Of a stretch of DNA of 33,590 nt, positions 1-8,700 are shown piece after piece (the first letter of the stretch is position 1; each line of letters opens with the position of its first letter). Source of the stretch: CAZJWR01 sp964549765 (GTDB lineage: Bacteria; Zixibacteria; MSB-5A5; GN15; JAAZOE01); NCBI GenBank assembly GCA_964549765.1, contig CAZJWR010000043.1, positions 1 through 33,590 on the forward strand, in the 5' to 3' direction. The translations under genes and the position numbers were made by a program. The notes below the pieces were generated by a model. It did no database searches, was not told the origin of the DNA, and was given only the letters and a program-made list of their open reading frames with translations.

Positions 1-1535
1 AGACGTTTTTTGAGGAAAAACGGCCGTTTTTCCTTGAAGGCGTCAATATGTTCAGTACGCCTTTCATGCTGTTCTATTCGCGACGAATCGGTCGTCCGCC
101 TCAGATGGACGTCAGCGACCCTCACTTCGCTTATTACACCGACTATCCTTCGGCCACAACTATCCTGGGCGCCGCCAAAATCACCGGGAAATTGTCGAGC
201 GGAACCTCCGTCGCGTTCATCAATGCCGAAACGGATCGTGAATGGGCCAATTACGTCTCCATCACGACCGACTCCATCATGGCCGGCGATTCAGTCGTGT
301 CGATTGATACTGTCGCCGTGGATACATCGCGGGGGGTCGTGGAAACCGAAGCGAGTTACTCGGTCTTGCGTATGCAGCAGGATGTATTCACGAATTCGAG
401 CGTCGGTCTGACGATGACTCATGTTGGTCAGGATGCCCGATATCCTGCCGCCACCGGCGGCGCGGACTGGCGGCTGTATACATCCGACGGAGTCTGGGGA
501 ATAACCGGACAGGCCATATTCAGTAAAGTGGATGCCGCGCATACGGGATTCGGGATCAACTGCACTATTGACAAAGCGGCCGGAAAACACTGGCGCGGGA
601 ACATCGGCATGACCATAAAGGATCCTCATCTTTCGATCAACCGTCTGGGCTATACCAGCCGCAATGATCTCCGTCGCTCGTATGCGTGGGTGCAATACCG
701 CACCTCGGACGACTGGTTTATTTTCCGCAACACCTATCACAATTTCAACGCGTGGATTGGCTGGAATTATGCCGGTTACAATGTCGAGAAGGGCGGCAAT
801 TACAATACCTTTATAGAATTTACCAACAATTGGAATCTTGGTGGCGGTATAAATTACGACTTCGCGCATTACGAGGACTTTGAAACCCGCGGCAAGGGTA
901 TCTGGCGCCATCCGGCCTCACTGAGTTGGTGGGCATCGTTCAATACCGATCCGGGCCGCATGATTTCGCTGAATTTAAATCCCGGAAGCGGCAGCAATCG
1001 CTACGGCTCCTGGTGGGCGCACTATACCGGCATCATGATTCGGCCGCGGAGCAATATGGAATACGAAATCGGCGTCAATTATATCCGAACCTTCGGCGAG
1101 ATTATCTGGGTGACCAACCGGGATAATCAGACCATCTTCGCTGATCTCGATCAAGACGAGATTTCTTTAAATCTTTCGGCGGGTATCACGTTCCGCAAAA
1201 ACCTGTCGTTCCAGATTTCCGGACAGGGATATTTGACCGGTCTCGACTACCAAAATTATCGAGCGTACCTGGGCGACGAAAACTACGGTCCCACGCTCGA
1301 CTCGAAGGATTTCGATCCCACCTATGACCGCAATTTCTCGGCGCTGAATTCGACCATGATTCTCCGCTGGGAATATCTCCCCGGCAGCACCTTCTATCTG
1401 GTCTGGACCCGGTCGCGTCCCGAAACGGACCGTTCCGTTAACAATCTGGAATTCTCCCGGGATTTCGGCCGCCTGTTTTCGGCGGGCTCCAGCAACGTCT
1501 GGCTGGCCAAGATAAGCTACTGGTGGAATATATAA
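1..1535 (+). CDS. DUF5916-family outer-membrane/surface protein, C-terminal part (5' end outside window)
   Basis: The reading frame is open from base 3, before the first ATG at 48, and encodes a conserved stretch reading RPFFLEG followed by FYSRRIGRPP. This is the junction seen in DUF5916 proteins, whose N-terminal half carries a CBM9-like domain, so the true start lies upstream of the window. The roughly 510 visible residues are rich in alternating aromatic and polar strands (for example WVQYRTSDDWFIFRNTYHNF) and end in aromatic residues WWNI, as expected for a C-terminal beta-barrel that ends in an outer-membrane insertion signal. The biochemical role of the family is not established. A hairpin terminator follows, so this gene ends its transcription unit. 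Family assignment is from motif recall and is fairly secure; function is unknown. Confidence 0.8.
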   Translation, partial: TFFEEKRPFFLEGVNMFSTPFMLFYSRRIGRPPQMDVSDPHFAYYTDYPSATTILGAAKITGKLSSGTSVAFINAETDREWANYVSITTDSIMAGDSVVSIDTVAVDTSRGVVETEASYSVLRMQQDVFTNSSVGLTMTHVGQDARYPAATGGADWRLYTSDGVWGITGQAIFSKVDAAHTGFGINCTIDKAAGKHWRGNIGMTIKDPHLSINRLGYTSRNDLRRSYAWVQYRTSDDWFIFRNTYHNFNAWIGWNYAGYNVEKGGNYNTFIEFTNNWNLGGGINYDFAHYEDFETRGKGIWRHPASLSWWASFNTDPGRMISLNLNPGSGSNRYGSWWAHYTGIMIRPRSNMEYEIGVNYIRTFGEIIWVTNRDNQTIFADLDQDEISLNLSAGITFRKNLSFQISGQGYLTGLDYQNYRAYLGDENYGPTLDSKDFDPTYDRNFSALNSTMILRWEYLPGSTFYLVWTRSRPETDRSVNNLEFSRDFGRLFSAGSSNVWLAKISYWWNI

Positions 1536-1573
1536 CGTCCGTCCTCCGCCACGGCGGATTTTCATATATAAAG

Positions 1574-1593
1574 GCCGCTTCGTGCGGCATTTT
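1574..1593 (+). terminator. Rho-independent terminator after the DUF5916 gene
   Basis: A GCCGC stem (1574-1578), loop TTCGT and GCGGC (1584-1588) are followed by ATTTT. A second short hairpin, CCGCC-AC-GGCGG, sits just upstream at 1546-1557. The position between the stop at 1535 and the promoter at 1617 fits termination. Confidence 0.65.
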
Positions 1594-1616
1594 CTAATTC
1601 TATTCCGCCGATTCGA

Positions 1617-1645
1617 TTGACATTTGACCGATTTGATCTCATATT
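1617..1645 (+). promoter_or_regulatory. Predicted sigma70-type promoter of the corrinoid methyltransferase operon
   Basis: A perfect TTGACA (1617-1622), 17-bp spacer and CATATT (1640-1645) lie about 40 bases upstream of the ATG at 1685. The implied transcription start near 1652 makes the TTG at 1658 an unlikely start codon and favours ATG 1685. Confidence 0.5.
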
Positions 1646-1684
1646 CCGCCAATGTAATTGATCCTAACAGTTCGGGATGGAACT

Positions 1685-3142
1685 ATGAGGCCACAAGTCA
1701 AATTTCTCACCGACGATCTGATCGATCGGATCATCGCCGAAGCCCGCGACGTATTGTGCGCCATCGGCGTCAAAATTCACAATGCCGCGGTTATCGAAAT
1801 GCTGGCCGATCACGGCGCCTCGGTGGATAAGCAAAAAGCGTGGGTGAAATTCACGCCCGATATCATCGACAGGTCGCTGGCGTCGACGCCGGACTCGTTC
1901 AAGCTGTATGACGTCCACGGCAAAGAAGCCGTCGATTTATCCGGGAATAAAGTAAACTATACGCCCGGCTCGGCGGCATTGAATATCCTCGATTACGACT
2001 CCCACCGTATGCGCCGCCCGACCACCGCCGATTATATCGCGTACGTCAAGGTCGTCGAGCAGCTCCAGTTTATCGCTTCCCAAAGCACGGCCATGATACC
2101 CAATGACGTACCGGAGAAAGTATCCGACAGTTATCGCTTATATCTTAGCTTACTCTATGGAACCAAACCGGTCGTCACCGGCGCTTTCACGATCGACGCT
2201 TTCGCCGTCATGCACGACCTGCAGGTCGCCGTCCGGGGAAACGCCGAAAGTCTGGCCGCCAAACCGCTGACGATATTCTCCTGCTGTCCCACCTCTCCTT
2301 TGAAATGGAGCGACGTCACCTCGCAGAATGTCGTGGATTGCGCCAAGGCCATGATACCGGTCGAATTCATCGCCATGCCGTTGGCGGGATTCATGGCCCC
2401 GGTAACCTTGGTGGGAACATTGATTCAGCATACCGCCGAAACCCTCAGCGGCGTCGCCATCAGTCAGCTAACCAAACCCGGCGCGCCGGTGCTGTATGGC
2501 GGTTCGCCCGCGCCGTTCGATATCCGCTATGAGACGACTCCCATGGGCGCGGTGGAAACGGAGATGATCGACTGCGCCTACAACGAAATCGGCAAACATC
2601 TGGGAATCCCGACCCAGGCGTATATCGGACTGAGCGACGCCAAGTTGCTCGACGCCCAGGCAGGTTTGGAAACAGCCATGGGCGCAACATTGGCGGCCTT
2701 GTCGGGGATCAACAACATATCCGGCCCCGGCATGCTCGATTTTGAAAGCGGCTTCAGCCTCGAAAAACTCGTTCTGGACAATGAAATCTGCGGCATGACG
2801 CAACGAATGATCCAGGGGATTGTGCCTCGCGACGACTTCCCTTCGCTGCCCCATTTCGAGGAACTCCTGGCCGACGGCCATCTGTTGATAGCCAACCATA
2901 CTCGGAAATACTTGAAAGAAGAGCACTATTTCCCCGGACCGACCATCGACCGGGCCAATCGGTCGCGCTGGAAAGAAGAAGGAAGCCTGACGCTCGGTGA
3001 ACGGGCCCATCGGCAGGTCGAAAAACTCCTCGACAGTTATCAGCCCAACGGCTTGCCTGAGGAGACCAAGCGATCCCTGAACGAGCGTATGTCTTCTGAG
3101 GCGGGAAAATACGGAATGACAAAATTGCCCGATCTACCATAA
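1685..3142 (+). CDS. MttB-family (non-pyrrolysine) corrinoid-dependent methyltransferase
   Basis: This 485-residue protein matches the trimethylamine methyltransferase superfamily in length and layout, starting MRPQVKFLTDDLIDRI and containing the TIM-barrel segments around SCCPTSPLKWSD and GGSPAPFDIRYETTPMGAVE. The family transfers a methyl group from methylated amines to the Co(I) of a cognate corrinoid protein. There is no in-frame TAG, so this is the non-Pyl branch. Characterised members of that branch act on quaternary amines such as glycine betaine, proline betaine or carnitine rather than trimethylamine; the substrate here cannot be read from sequence. I chose ATG 1685 over the in-frame TTG 1658 because the family starts at this point and GGGATGG precedes it. 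The stop TAA overlaps the ATG of the next gene (TAATG), implying coupled translation. It is the first gene of a four-gene operon with its reactivase, corrinoid carrier and acceptor enzyme. Confidence 0.9.
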   Translation: MRPQVKFLTDDLIDRIIAEARDVLCAIGVKIHNAAVIEMLADHGASVDKQKAWVKFTPDIIDRSLASTPDSFKLYDVHGKEAVDLSGNKVNYTPGSAALNILDYDSHRMRRPTTADYIAYVKVVEQLQFIASQSTAMIPNDVPEKVSDSYRLYLSLLYGTKPVVTGAFTIDAFAVMHDLQVAVRGNAESLAAKPLTIFSCCPTSPLKWSDVTSQNVVDCAKAMIPVEFIAMPLAGFMAPVTLVGTLIQHTAETLSGVAISQLTKPGAPVLYGGSPAPFDIRYETTPMGAVETEMIDCAYNEIGKHLGIPTQAYIGLSDAKLLDAQAGLETAMGATLAALSGINNISGPGMLDFESGFSLEKLVLDNEICGMTQRMIQGIVPRDDFPSLPHFEELLADGHLLIANHTRKYLKEEHYFPGPTIDRANRSRWKEEGSLTLGERAHRQVEKLLDSYQPNGLPEETKRSLNERMSSEAGKYGMTKLPDLP

Positions 3143-3861
3143 TGAGCGAAATTCTCCACATACCGGTCGCGGATATCGTACCCGATTCGGCGATAATCCT
3201 GAAAACGCAGGGGATCGGTGCCGGCGAAACCGTCGATAAGCGTATTTCTCAGGCGGCGGAAGATGCCTTGAGGATATTCGCCGATCTGGCCGAACCTGTG
3301 GCAATCATCGAAGAGATAACCAAAGAGGCCTTTTCCCCGATCTATCGCGGCTTAGGCCGCAACGCCGATCCGGGTCCGATTGAAACGATCTATCAGCAGG
3401 CCAGTTATCTGATGCTGTTCGCGGCGACGGTCGGGCAGCCCGTCAGCAAAAAGATTCGCGATTTATTCTCGGCAAATGAATTTGTTCTCGGCAACGCCCT
3501 GGACGTGGCCGCATCGGAGGGCACAGATCAAATTTCACATGTTCTCGAAGAGTATTTCGCGCAACTGATCGTGTCTCGCCCCGAGTCCGATGCCGACATC
3601 ACCGTTTTAGCCTACAGCCCCGGATATTGCGGATGGCATATCAGCGCGCAGAAAGTCCTGTTCGAAGCGTTGCATCCCGAGACAATCGGAATTACTTTGC
3701 GGGCGAGTTTCCTGATGGAACCGCTGAAGTCAATTTCGGGAGTTCTCATAGCCGGGAACCGGAGAATCCACCAGATAGACAACAGCTATGAATTTTGCGC
3801 CGATTGCCATTCGGAACCGTGCCGGGCGCGTATGATCATAGATGAGGAAAAGAAAACCTGA
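3142..3861 (+). CDS. MetH-type cobalamin reactivation (AdoMet-binding) domain protein
   Basis: The 239-residue protein resembles the stand-alone activation domain of cobalamin-dependent methionine synthase (MetH C-terminal domain). The signature is at about residues 153-200, containing YSPGYCGWHIS, then LHPETIGITL and SFLMEPLKSISG, corresponding to the AdoMet-binding core. In MetH this domain uses AdoMet to re-methylate accidentally oxidised Co(II). A separate protein would do this in trans for the corrinoid carrier encoded next. An unusual cysteine cluster, CADCHSEPC, lies near the C-terminus and could bind metal or a redox cofactor; that is only inference. The N-terminal 130 residues are helical and shared with similar stand-alone proteins. 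The start overlaps the preceding stop by one base, and 18 bases separate the stop from the next ATG, so it belongs to the same operon. Confidence 0.82.
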   Translation: MSEILHIPVADIVPDSAIILKTQGIGAGETVDKRISQAAEDALRIFADLAEPVAIIEEITKEAFSPIYRGLGRNADPGPIETIYQQASYLMLFAATVGQPVSKKIRDLFSANEFVLGNALDVAASEGTDQISHVLEEYFAQLIVSRPESDADITVLAYSPGYCGWHISAQKVLFEALHPETIGITLRASFLMEPLKSISGVLIAGNRRIHQIDNSYEFCADCHSEPCRARMIIDEEKKT

Positions 3862-3879
3862 ATAGCCCTGGAGAGATAC

Positions 3880-4518
3880 ATGGATTTGCTGGATCAAATT
3901 TCCGAAAGCCTGCAAAAAGGCGGCACCGAAAGTGTGCAGAATCTCACCCGGCAGGCTTTGGAGAAACACATCGATCCCGGCGAGATTCTCGACCGTGGAT
4001 TGATCGCCGGGATGGCCGTTGTCGGCGAGAAGTTCAAGGTCCATGACATTTTCCTCCCCGACGTTTTGCTGGCGGCGAAGGCGATGTATGCCGGGATGGA
4101 TTTACTCAAACCGCACTTTGTGGCCGGGGCGGCGCCGACCAGAGGCAAAATCGTGCTGGGGACGGTACAGGGCGACCTGCACGATATCGGTAAAAACCTG
4201 GTGGCCATAATGCTCAAGGGCGCCGGCTACGAAGTCATCGACCTGGGCAGCGACGTATCTCCCGAAAATTTCGTCGAAACCGCCGTCGGGCGGCAGGCGA
4301 CGATTATCGGGCTTTCGGCGTTGCTGACGACGACCATGCCGATCATGAAACAGGTCGTCGATCTGGTTCGATCGCGGGGACTGGACGACAAAATCAAAAT
4401 TATCATCGGCGGTGCGCCCATCGACGAGAATTACGCCCGTGAAATAGGCGCCGACGCCTACGGGTTCGACGGCATCAATGCGGTCGAACGAGTCAAGAAT
4501 CTGATGGAGCGGGGATGA
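3880..4518 (+). CDS. Corrinoid carrier protein (MtbC/MtgC/MetH B12-domain family)
   Basis: This 212-residue protein has the usual two parts. Residues 1-85 form the helical cap (B12-binding_2) and residues 88-212 a Rossmann-like cobalamin domain. The Co-ligating motif DxHxxG is present as D99-L-H101-D-I-G104, with H101 as the expected lower axial ligand. The SALLTTTM and GGAPID segments that contact the nucleotide tail follow. It shuttles methyl groups between the MttB-family enzyme and the homocysteine methyltransferase encoded on either side. GGAGAGA precedes ATG 3880. The TGA at 4516-4518 is followed after one base by the next ATG, again indicating an operon. Length and motif are typical and I see nothing unusual in the protein itself. 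Confidence 0.93.
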   Translation: MDLLDQISESLQKGGTESVQNLTRQALEKHIDPGEILDRGLIAGMAVVGEKFKVHDIFLPDVLLAAKAMYAGMDLLKPHFVAGAAPTRGKIVLGTVQGDLHDIGKNLVAIMLKGAGYEVIDLGSDVSPENFVETAVGRQATIIGLSALLTTTMPIMKQVVDLVRSRGLDDKIKIIIGGAPIDENYAREIGADAYGFDGINAVERVKNLMERG

Positions 4519-4519
4519 C

Positions 4520-5410
4520 ATGGAACGCCTGATGGAGCGGGTGCGCCGGGGCGAAGTGCTTCTCGCCGACGGCGCTATGGGAACGATGCTGTTCCAGAGG
4601 GGGCTGAAACCCCACGAATGCCCGGAATCGGTGAATCTCGACGATCTCGATGTCCTTCGGGATATCGCCTCGGCCTATCTCGAAGCCGGCGCCGAGATCA
4701 TTCAGACGAACACTTTCGGCGGCTCTCCCCTGAAACTGGAGCGGTACAATCTCGCCGGAAAAACCGGGGAAATTAACCGGCGGGCAGTCGAGGCCGTGCG
4801 CGATGCCGTCGGCGATCGAGCATATATCTCGGGATCATGCGGCCCCAGCGGACGCCTCCTGATTCCTTACGGCGATACCGCCCCCGAGCAGGTCTACGAA
4901 GGCGCCCTGAAGCAGATGGAGGCGCTGATCGACGCCGGGGTCGACGCCATTTGTGTCGAAACCATGACCGATATCACTGAGGCCGTCCTGAATGTGAAAG
5001 CGGCAAAAGTGATTTCGGACGATATTCCGGTTATGGCCACTATGACCTTTGATCGAACGCCGAAGGGATTCTATACGATAATGGGGGTGACGATCGAGAA
5101 TGCCGCTGACGAATTGACCAGGGCCGGAGCGGACATTATCGGCTCCAATTGCGGGCACGGCATCGAATTGATGATAAAAATCGCCAAGGAATTCAGTATC
5201 CGCACCAAACGCCCCCTCATTATCCAGTCAAACGCCGGACTACCGCGCATCGCAGACGGCATCCCCACCTACCCGGAATCGCCGGATTTCATGGCTGAAA
5301 AAGCCCGCCAGTTGATCGATATCGGAGTTTCGGTTATCGGCGGTTGCTGTGGGACAACCCCGGAACATATCCGCGCCCTCCGCGCCATGCTCGATTCGCT
5401 GAAGAGTTGA
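4520..5410 (+). CDS. Homocysteine S-methyltransferase domain protein (MetH N-terminal-like)
   Basis: The 296 residues cover just the homocysteine-binding barrel of methionine synthase. The start DGAMGTMLFQRGL, the QTNTFGG segment and the three zinc ligands C211 (in GSNCGHG), C276 and C277 (in GGCCGTTPEHI) are all present, so it should bind Zn and activate homocysteine thiolate. The folate-binding, cobalamin and activation domains of MetH are absent from this protein. The last two are encoded as separate genes immediately upstream, and a MttB-family protein takes the place of methyltetrahydrofolate as donor enzyme. The likely reaction is methyl-cob(III)alamin protein plus homocysteine giving methionine. 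It starts one base after the previous stop and is the last gene of the operon. The acceptor could differ (another thiol), but the homocysteine-type signature is strong. Confidence 0.88.
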   Translation: MERLMERVRRGEVLLADGAMGTMLFQRGLKPHECPESVNLDDLDVLRDIASAYLEAGAEIIQTNTFGGSPLKLERYNLAGKTGEINRRAVEAVRDAVGDRAYISGSCGPSGRLLIPYGDTAPEQVYEGALKQMEALIDAGVDAICVETMTDITEAVLNVKAAKVISDDIPVMATMTFDRTPKGFYTIMGVTIENAADELTRAGADIIGSNCGHGIELMIKIAKEFSIRTKRPLIIQSNAGLPRIADGIPTYPESPDFMAEKARQLIDIGVSVIGGCCGTTPEHIRALRAMLDSLKS

Positions 5411-5551
5411 TATCCCTTATACGGTTGGGGTACGAAGAGAGGGTTGACCGAAAACGGCCGGCCCTTTATTTATCGAAGAACTCTGATGATAAGACAGAAA
5501 TTCCGACTGTTTTTCCGGTATTTTCAAATCGCCGGTTCGAGCAGAAAAAAT

Positions 5552-5579
5552 TTGCCAAATCGGCCGATTAATGTATATT
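5552..5579 (+). promoter_or_regulatory. Candidate promoter of the C10 peptidase gene
   Basis: TTGCCA (5552-5557), 16-bp spacer and TATATT (5574-5579). It is overlapped by the inverted repeat at 5570-5594, which suggests it may be controlled. Prediction by eye only. Confidence 0.35.
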
Positions 5580-5594
5580 GAATAGGTATACATT
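5570..5594. promoter_or_regulatory. Perfect inverted repeat, candidate operator
   Basis: AATGTATA (5570-5577) and TATACATT (5587-5594) are exact reverse complements separated by nine bases. They overlap the predicted -10 element, a typical place for a dimeric repressor or activator site. The regulator is unknown. Confidence 0.4.
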
Positions 5595-5732
5595 GGGCCG
5601 GGGAACGACTGAATGCAGGTTTTGCTTCGGTCGCCCACCGGCGAATAGTGAATCGGCGGTACTTCCTCACGATCCGTCATTCGAGAAAAGACGCGTTTTG
5701 ATACAGCGCCTAATTCATAGGGAAACAGCACT

Positions 5733-8700
5733 ATGTACATGAAGTTGAATGAAAGTCGAAATGCCGGCGGTTTCACGCTTATCGCTCTGATCCTTTTTGT
5801 CGTTCTGAGCGCCTCCACGGCCTTCGCCGAATTGGCGACGGTCAAAGAAAGCGAACAGGTCTGTCGCAATTGGCTGACCTATATCGTCGAACAGACCGGC
5901 AATTGGGCCGGCGATGCAAATCCGCAAATCGCTTCGGTTCAGGAGCTGAAGGTGAACGACACAGTCCTGGCCCGGTATTATGCGATATCTTCGGGTGGCT
6001 ATATTCTCGTGCCCGCGCTCCGGGATTTGCCGCCGATCAAGGCCTATTCCCAGGTTTCAACGTTCGACGTCAATGACGCCGACGGCGTCGCTCTTATGTT
6101 CCGCCAGATTATTCAACAGCGTATGGAGCTTTTCGCCGATGTCTACGGCTCGGTGGAAGCACCGGAGCCCAAGAGCGGCCAAAGGCTTTTCGGAATCATC
6201 AATCAACAGCGATGGGATATGCTGTCGGTTCCCTCCGACCAATTCGACGCCACGGTGGACAAAGCCGTCATGGAACCCGCCGACGGCGTCGGGCCCCTGC
6301 TCACCTCCTCCTGGCACCAGGGATATCCGTACAATATGTATTGCCCCATGGGCGACGGCGGCCAGTGCGTCGTAGGATGTGTCGCGACCGCCATGGCACA
6401 AATTCTGTGGTATCATCAGTGGCCGCCGGCCGGTCAGGGGTCTCATTCATACTGGTGGCCGGGGGATAATTCTTGCGGCGGCAGCAGTCCGGGTCAGACC
6501 ATTTCCGCCGATTTTTCGGATCCTTATGGCTACCAGAATATATCCGATAACGTGGCCGAACTCAGCTACGAAGTCGGGGTGGCATTCGATATGGATTACG
6601 GCGTATGCGGCTCGGGCGCGTATCTTTCCCCGGCATTGTCGGTTTTACCGGGGAATTTCTTTTACCACAATTCCATCACCATGAAATACCATTACCAGTA
6701 CGACGATACGCAATGGTTCAGCCTGATCGTAAACCAGATAAATCAGGGTCTGCCGATTCTCTACGGCATCTACAGCCATGCCATCGTCTGTGACGGGTGG
6801 CGCACCTACCTCGGCCTCAGCCAGTATCACTTTAACTATGGGTGGGCCGACGGCCATACCGCCTGGTATACGCTCGACAATCTCTACTGCCCGTGGAGCG
6901 GGTGCGGCATCAACAGCGAATCGATGGTGATCAATATCATTCCCGAAAACGGCAGTCCCTGGCTCGGGAGCAACGAATTATCCGACGCGACCTACGGTAA
7001 CGGCGACGGCGTTCCCGAAGCCGGCGAGACCGTCGAGATGTATTTCACCATCGCCAATTACGGCGGGGTCGGCATCAATGACGTCAGCGTCAATCTCCTG
7101 GTAGATGACCAATCCATCACGGTGACCGACGGACAGGCTTACCTCGGCACCATCCCGGCCCGGGACTCGGTCGACAACAGCGGCGACCCGGTGGCTTTCC
7201 AGATTCCGGCGGATTATGTCCCGCGCATCGATTCCTTTTTCCTGGAGATAACTTGGGACGGCGGCGCGGGCATCGACACCCTGGCCGTGGAAAAAACCAT
7301 AGGCAAAACTCCGATACTGATCGTCGATGACGACAACGCCGACACGCTGGAATCGATTTATGCTCATGATTTACAGTCGCTCCGTATCCCCTATGACATA
7401 TGGCAGTACACCATCTACCAACCGCCGGACTCGGCGACCATGAGCAATTACGATCTGGTTATCTGGCTCACGGGGGATTATCGGCCGACGCCGCTTTCCA
7501 CAAATGAAATCGACGCCCTGCGCACCTTCCTCGACGGCGGCGGCAATCTGTTTCTCACCGGCCAGGCGATCGCGGCCCAACTGCACGGTTCCGATTCGAC
7601 TTTTCTCGCCGATTATCTGAAGGCAACCTATCGGAACACAATGTGGATTCCGGTGCTGGAGACCCAGCCCGGTTCGCTGATTTTTGACACCAGCGCCTCA
7701 CTCTCCATCCAGGGCGCCGGGGGCGCCAGCAACCAGACCAATCCCGATTTAATACAGCCGATAAACGGCTCGACCGGCGAATTGCTCTATCTCAACCAGT
7801 CCGATTACGGCGGGGTGTCATACGCCGGCGATTATCGCTTGATCTTCCTATCTTTCGGATACGAGGGCATCGTGATCGATAACAGCCGGTGGCTGGATCG
7901 CCGCCGGGTGTTGAAAGACATTCTCGATTTCTTCCAGTGTCAAAAGCCCAATGGGTGCCCCGTAGCCTCCGACCTGAATGTCGACGCCGACGATCCGGTT
8001 CATATGATGAATCACGTACCGACGTTTTATTGGAGTTACAGTGACGGTGAATCTTCTCCTCAGACTATGTATCAATTCCAGATGGGCACCGACAACGATT
8101 GGACCGTGGCGGAAACGTGGGATCCCGGTCCGGTTGCCGAAGTCGACACGCAGCTTACCTATGCCGGCCCCGAACTCGTTGACGGCGTCCGATATTATCT
8201 GCGCGTCCGGGTCAACGACGGTTCTCTCTGGTCGGCTTGGGCGGAGAACAATATCCGGATGAATTCCGCCCCGGGCGCTCCCGTTGCGGCGACGCCGAGC
8301 GCTATGCAGGGGACGACATCTTTGAACCCGCAATTGACCGCCGATAATGCCGTGGATGGCGAAAACGACGCGCTCACCTACGATTTCGAGGTCTATAGCG
8401 ACGCCGCCTTGACGAATCTCGCCGCCGCGGTTTCCGGGCGGCCCCAGGGATATCCTCAGACGTCGTGGACGATTAATGTTCCGCTCAGTGATGACCAGGT
8501 CTATTTTTGGCGGGTTCGGGCCTCCGATCTTTATGAGACCGGCGCGTGGAGCGATACCGCTTCCTTCTGGGTAAACTCACCCAACGCCCCGCCGGCGGCG
8601 GTCGATCTCGTCGCGCCGGAGGATAATGCCGGTCTTCCCTACCTGCAGCCAACCTTCACCTGGACGGCCGCGACTGACAGCGACCCGTACGATCAAATCC

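Larger units (their letters stand above)
5411..5732 (+). other. Intergenic region between the methyltransferase operon and the C10 peptidase gene
   Basis: No gene is supported here. I see no convincing terminator after the operon. The region holds the promoter-like elements and an inverted repeat listed separately at 5552-5594, followed by a roughly 140-base leader to the ATG at 5733. Confidence 0.5.

Noticed and set aside
1685..3142. Pyrrolysine-type trimethylamine methyltransferase
   Set aside because: There is no in-frame TAG codon in the gene and no pyrrolysine genes are seen in the window; it belongs to the non-Pyl branch.
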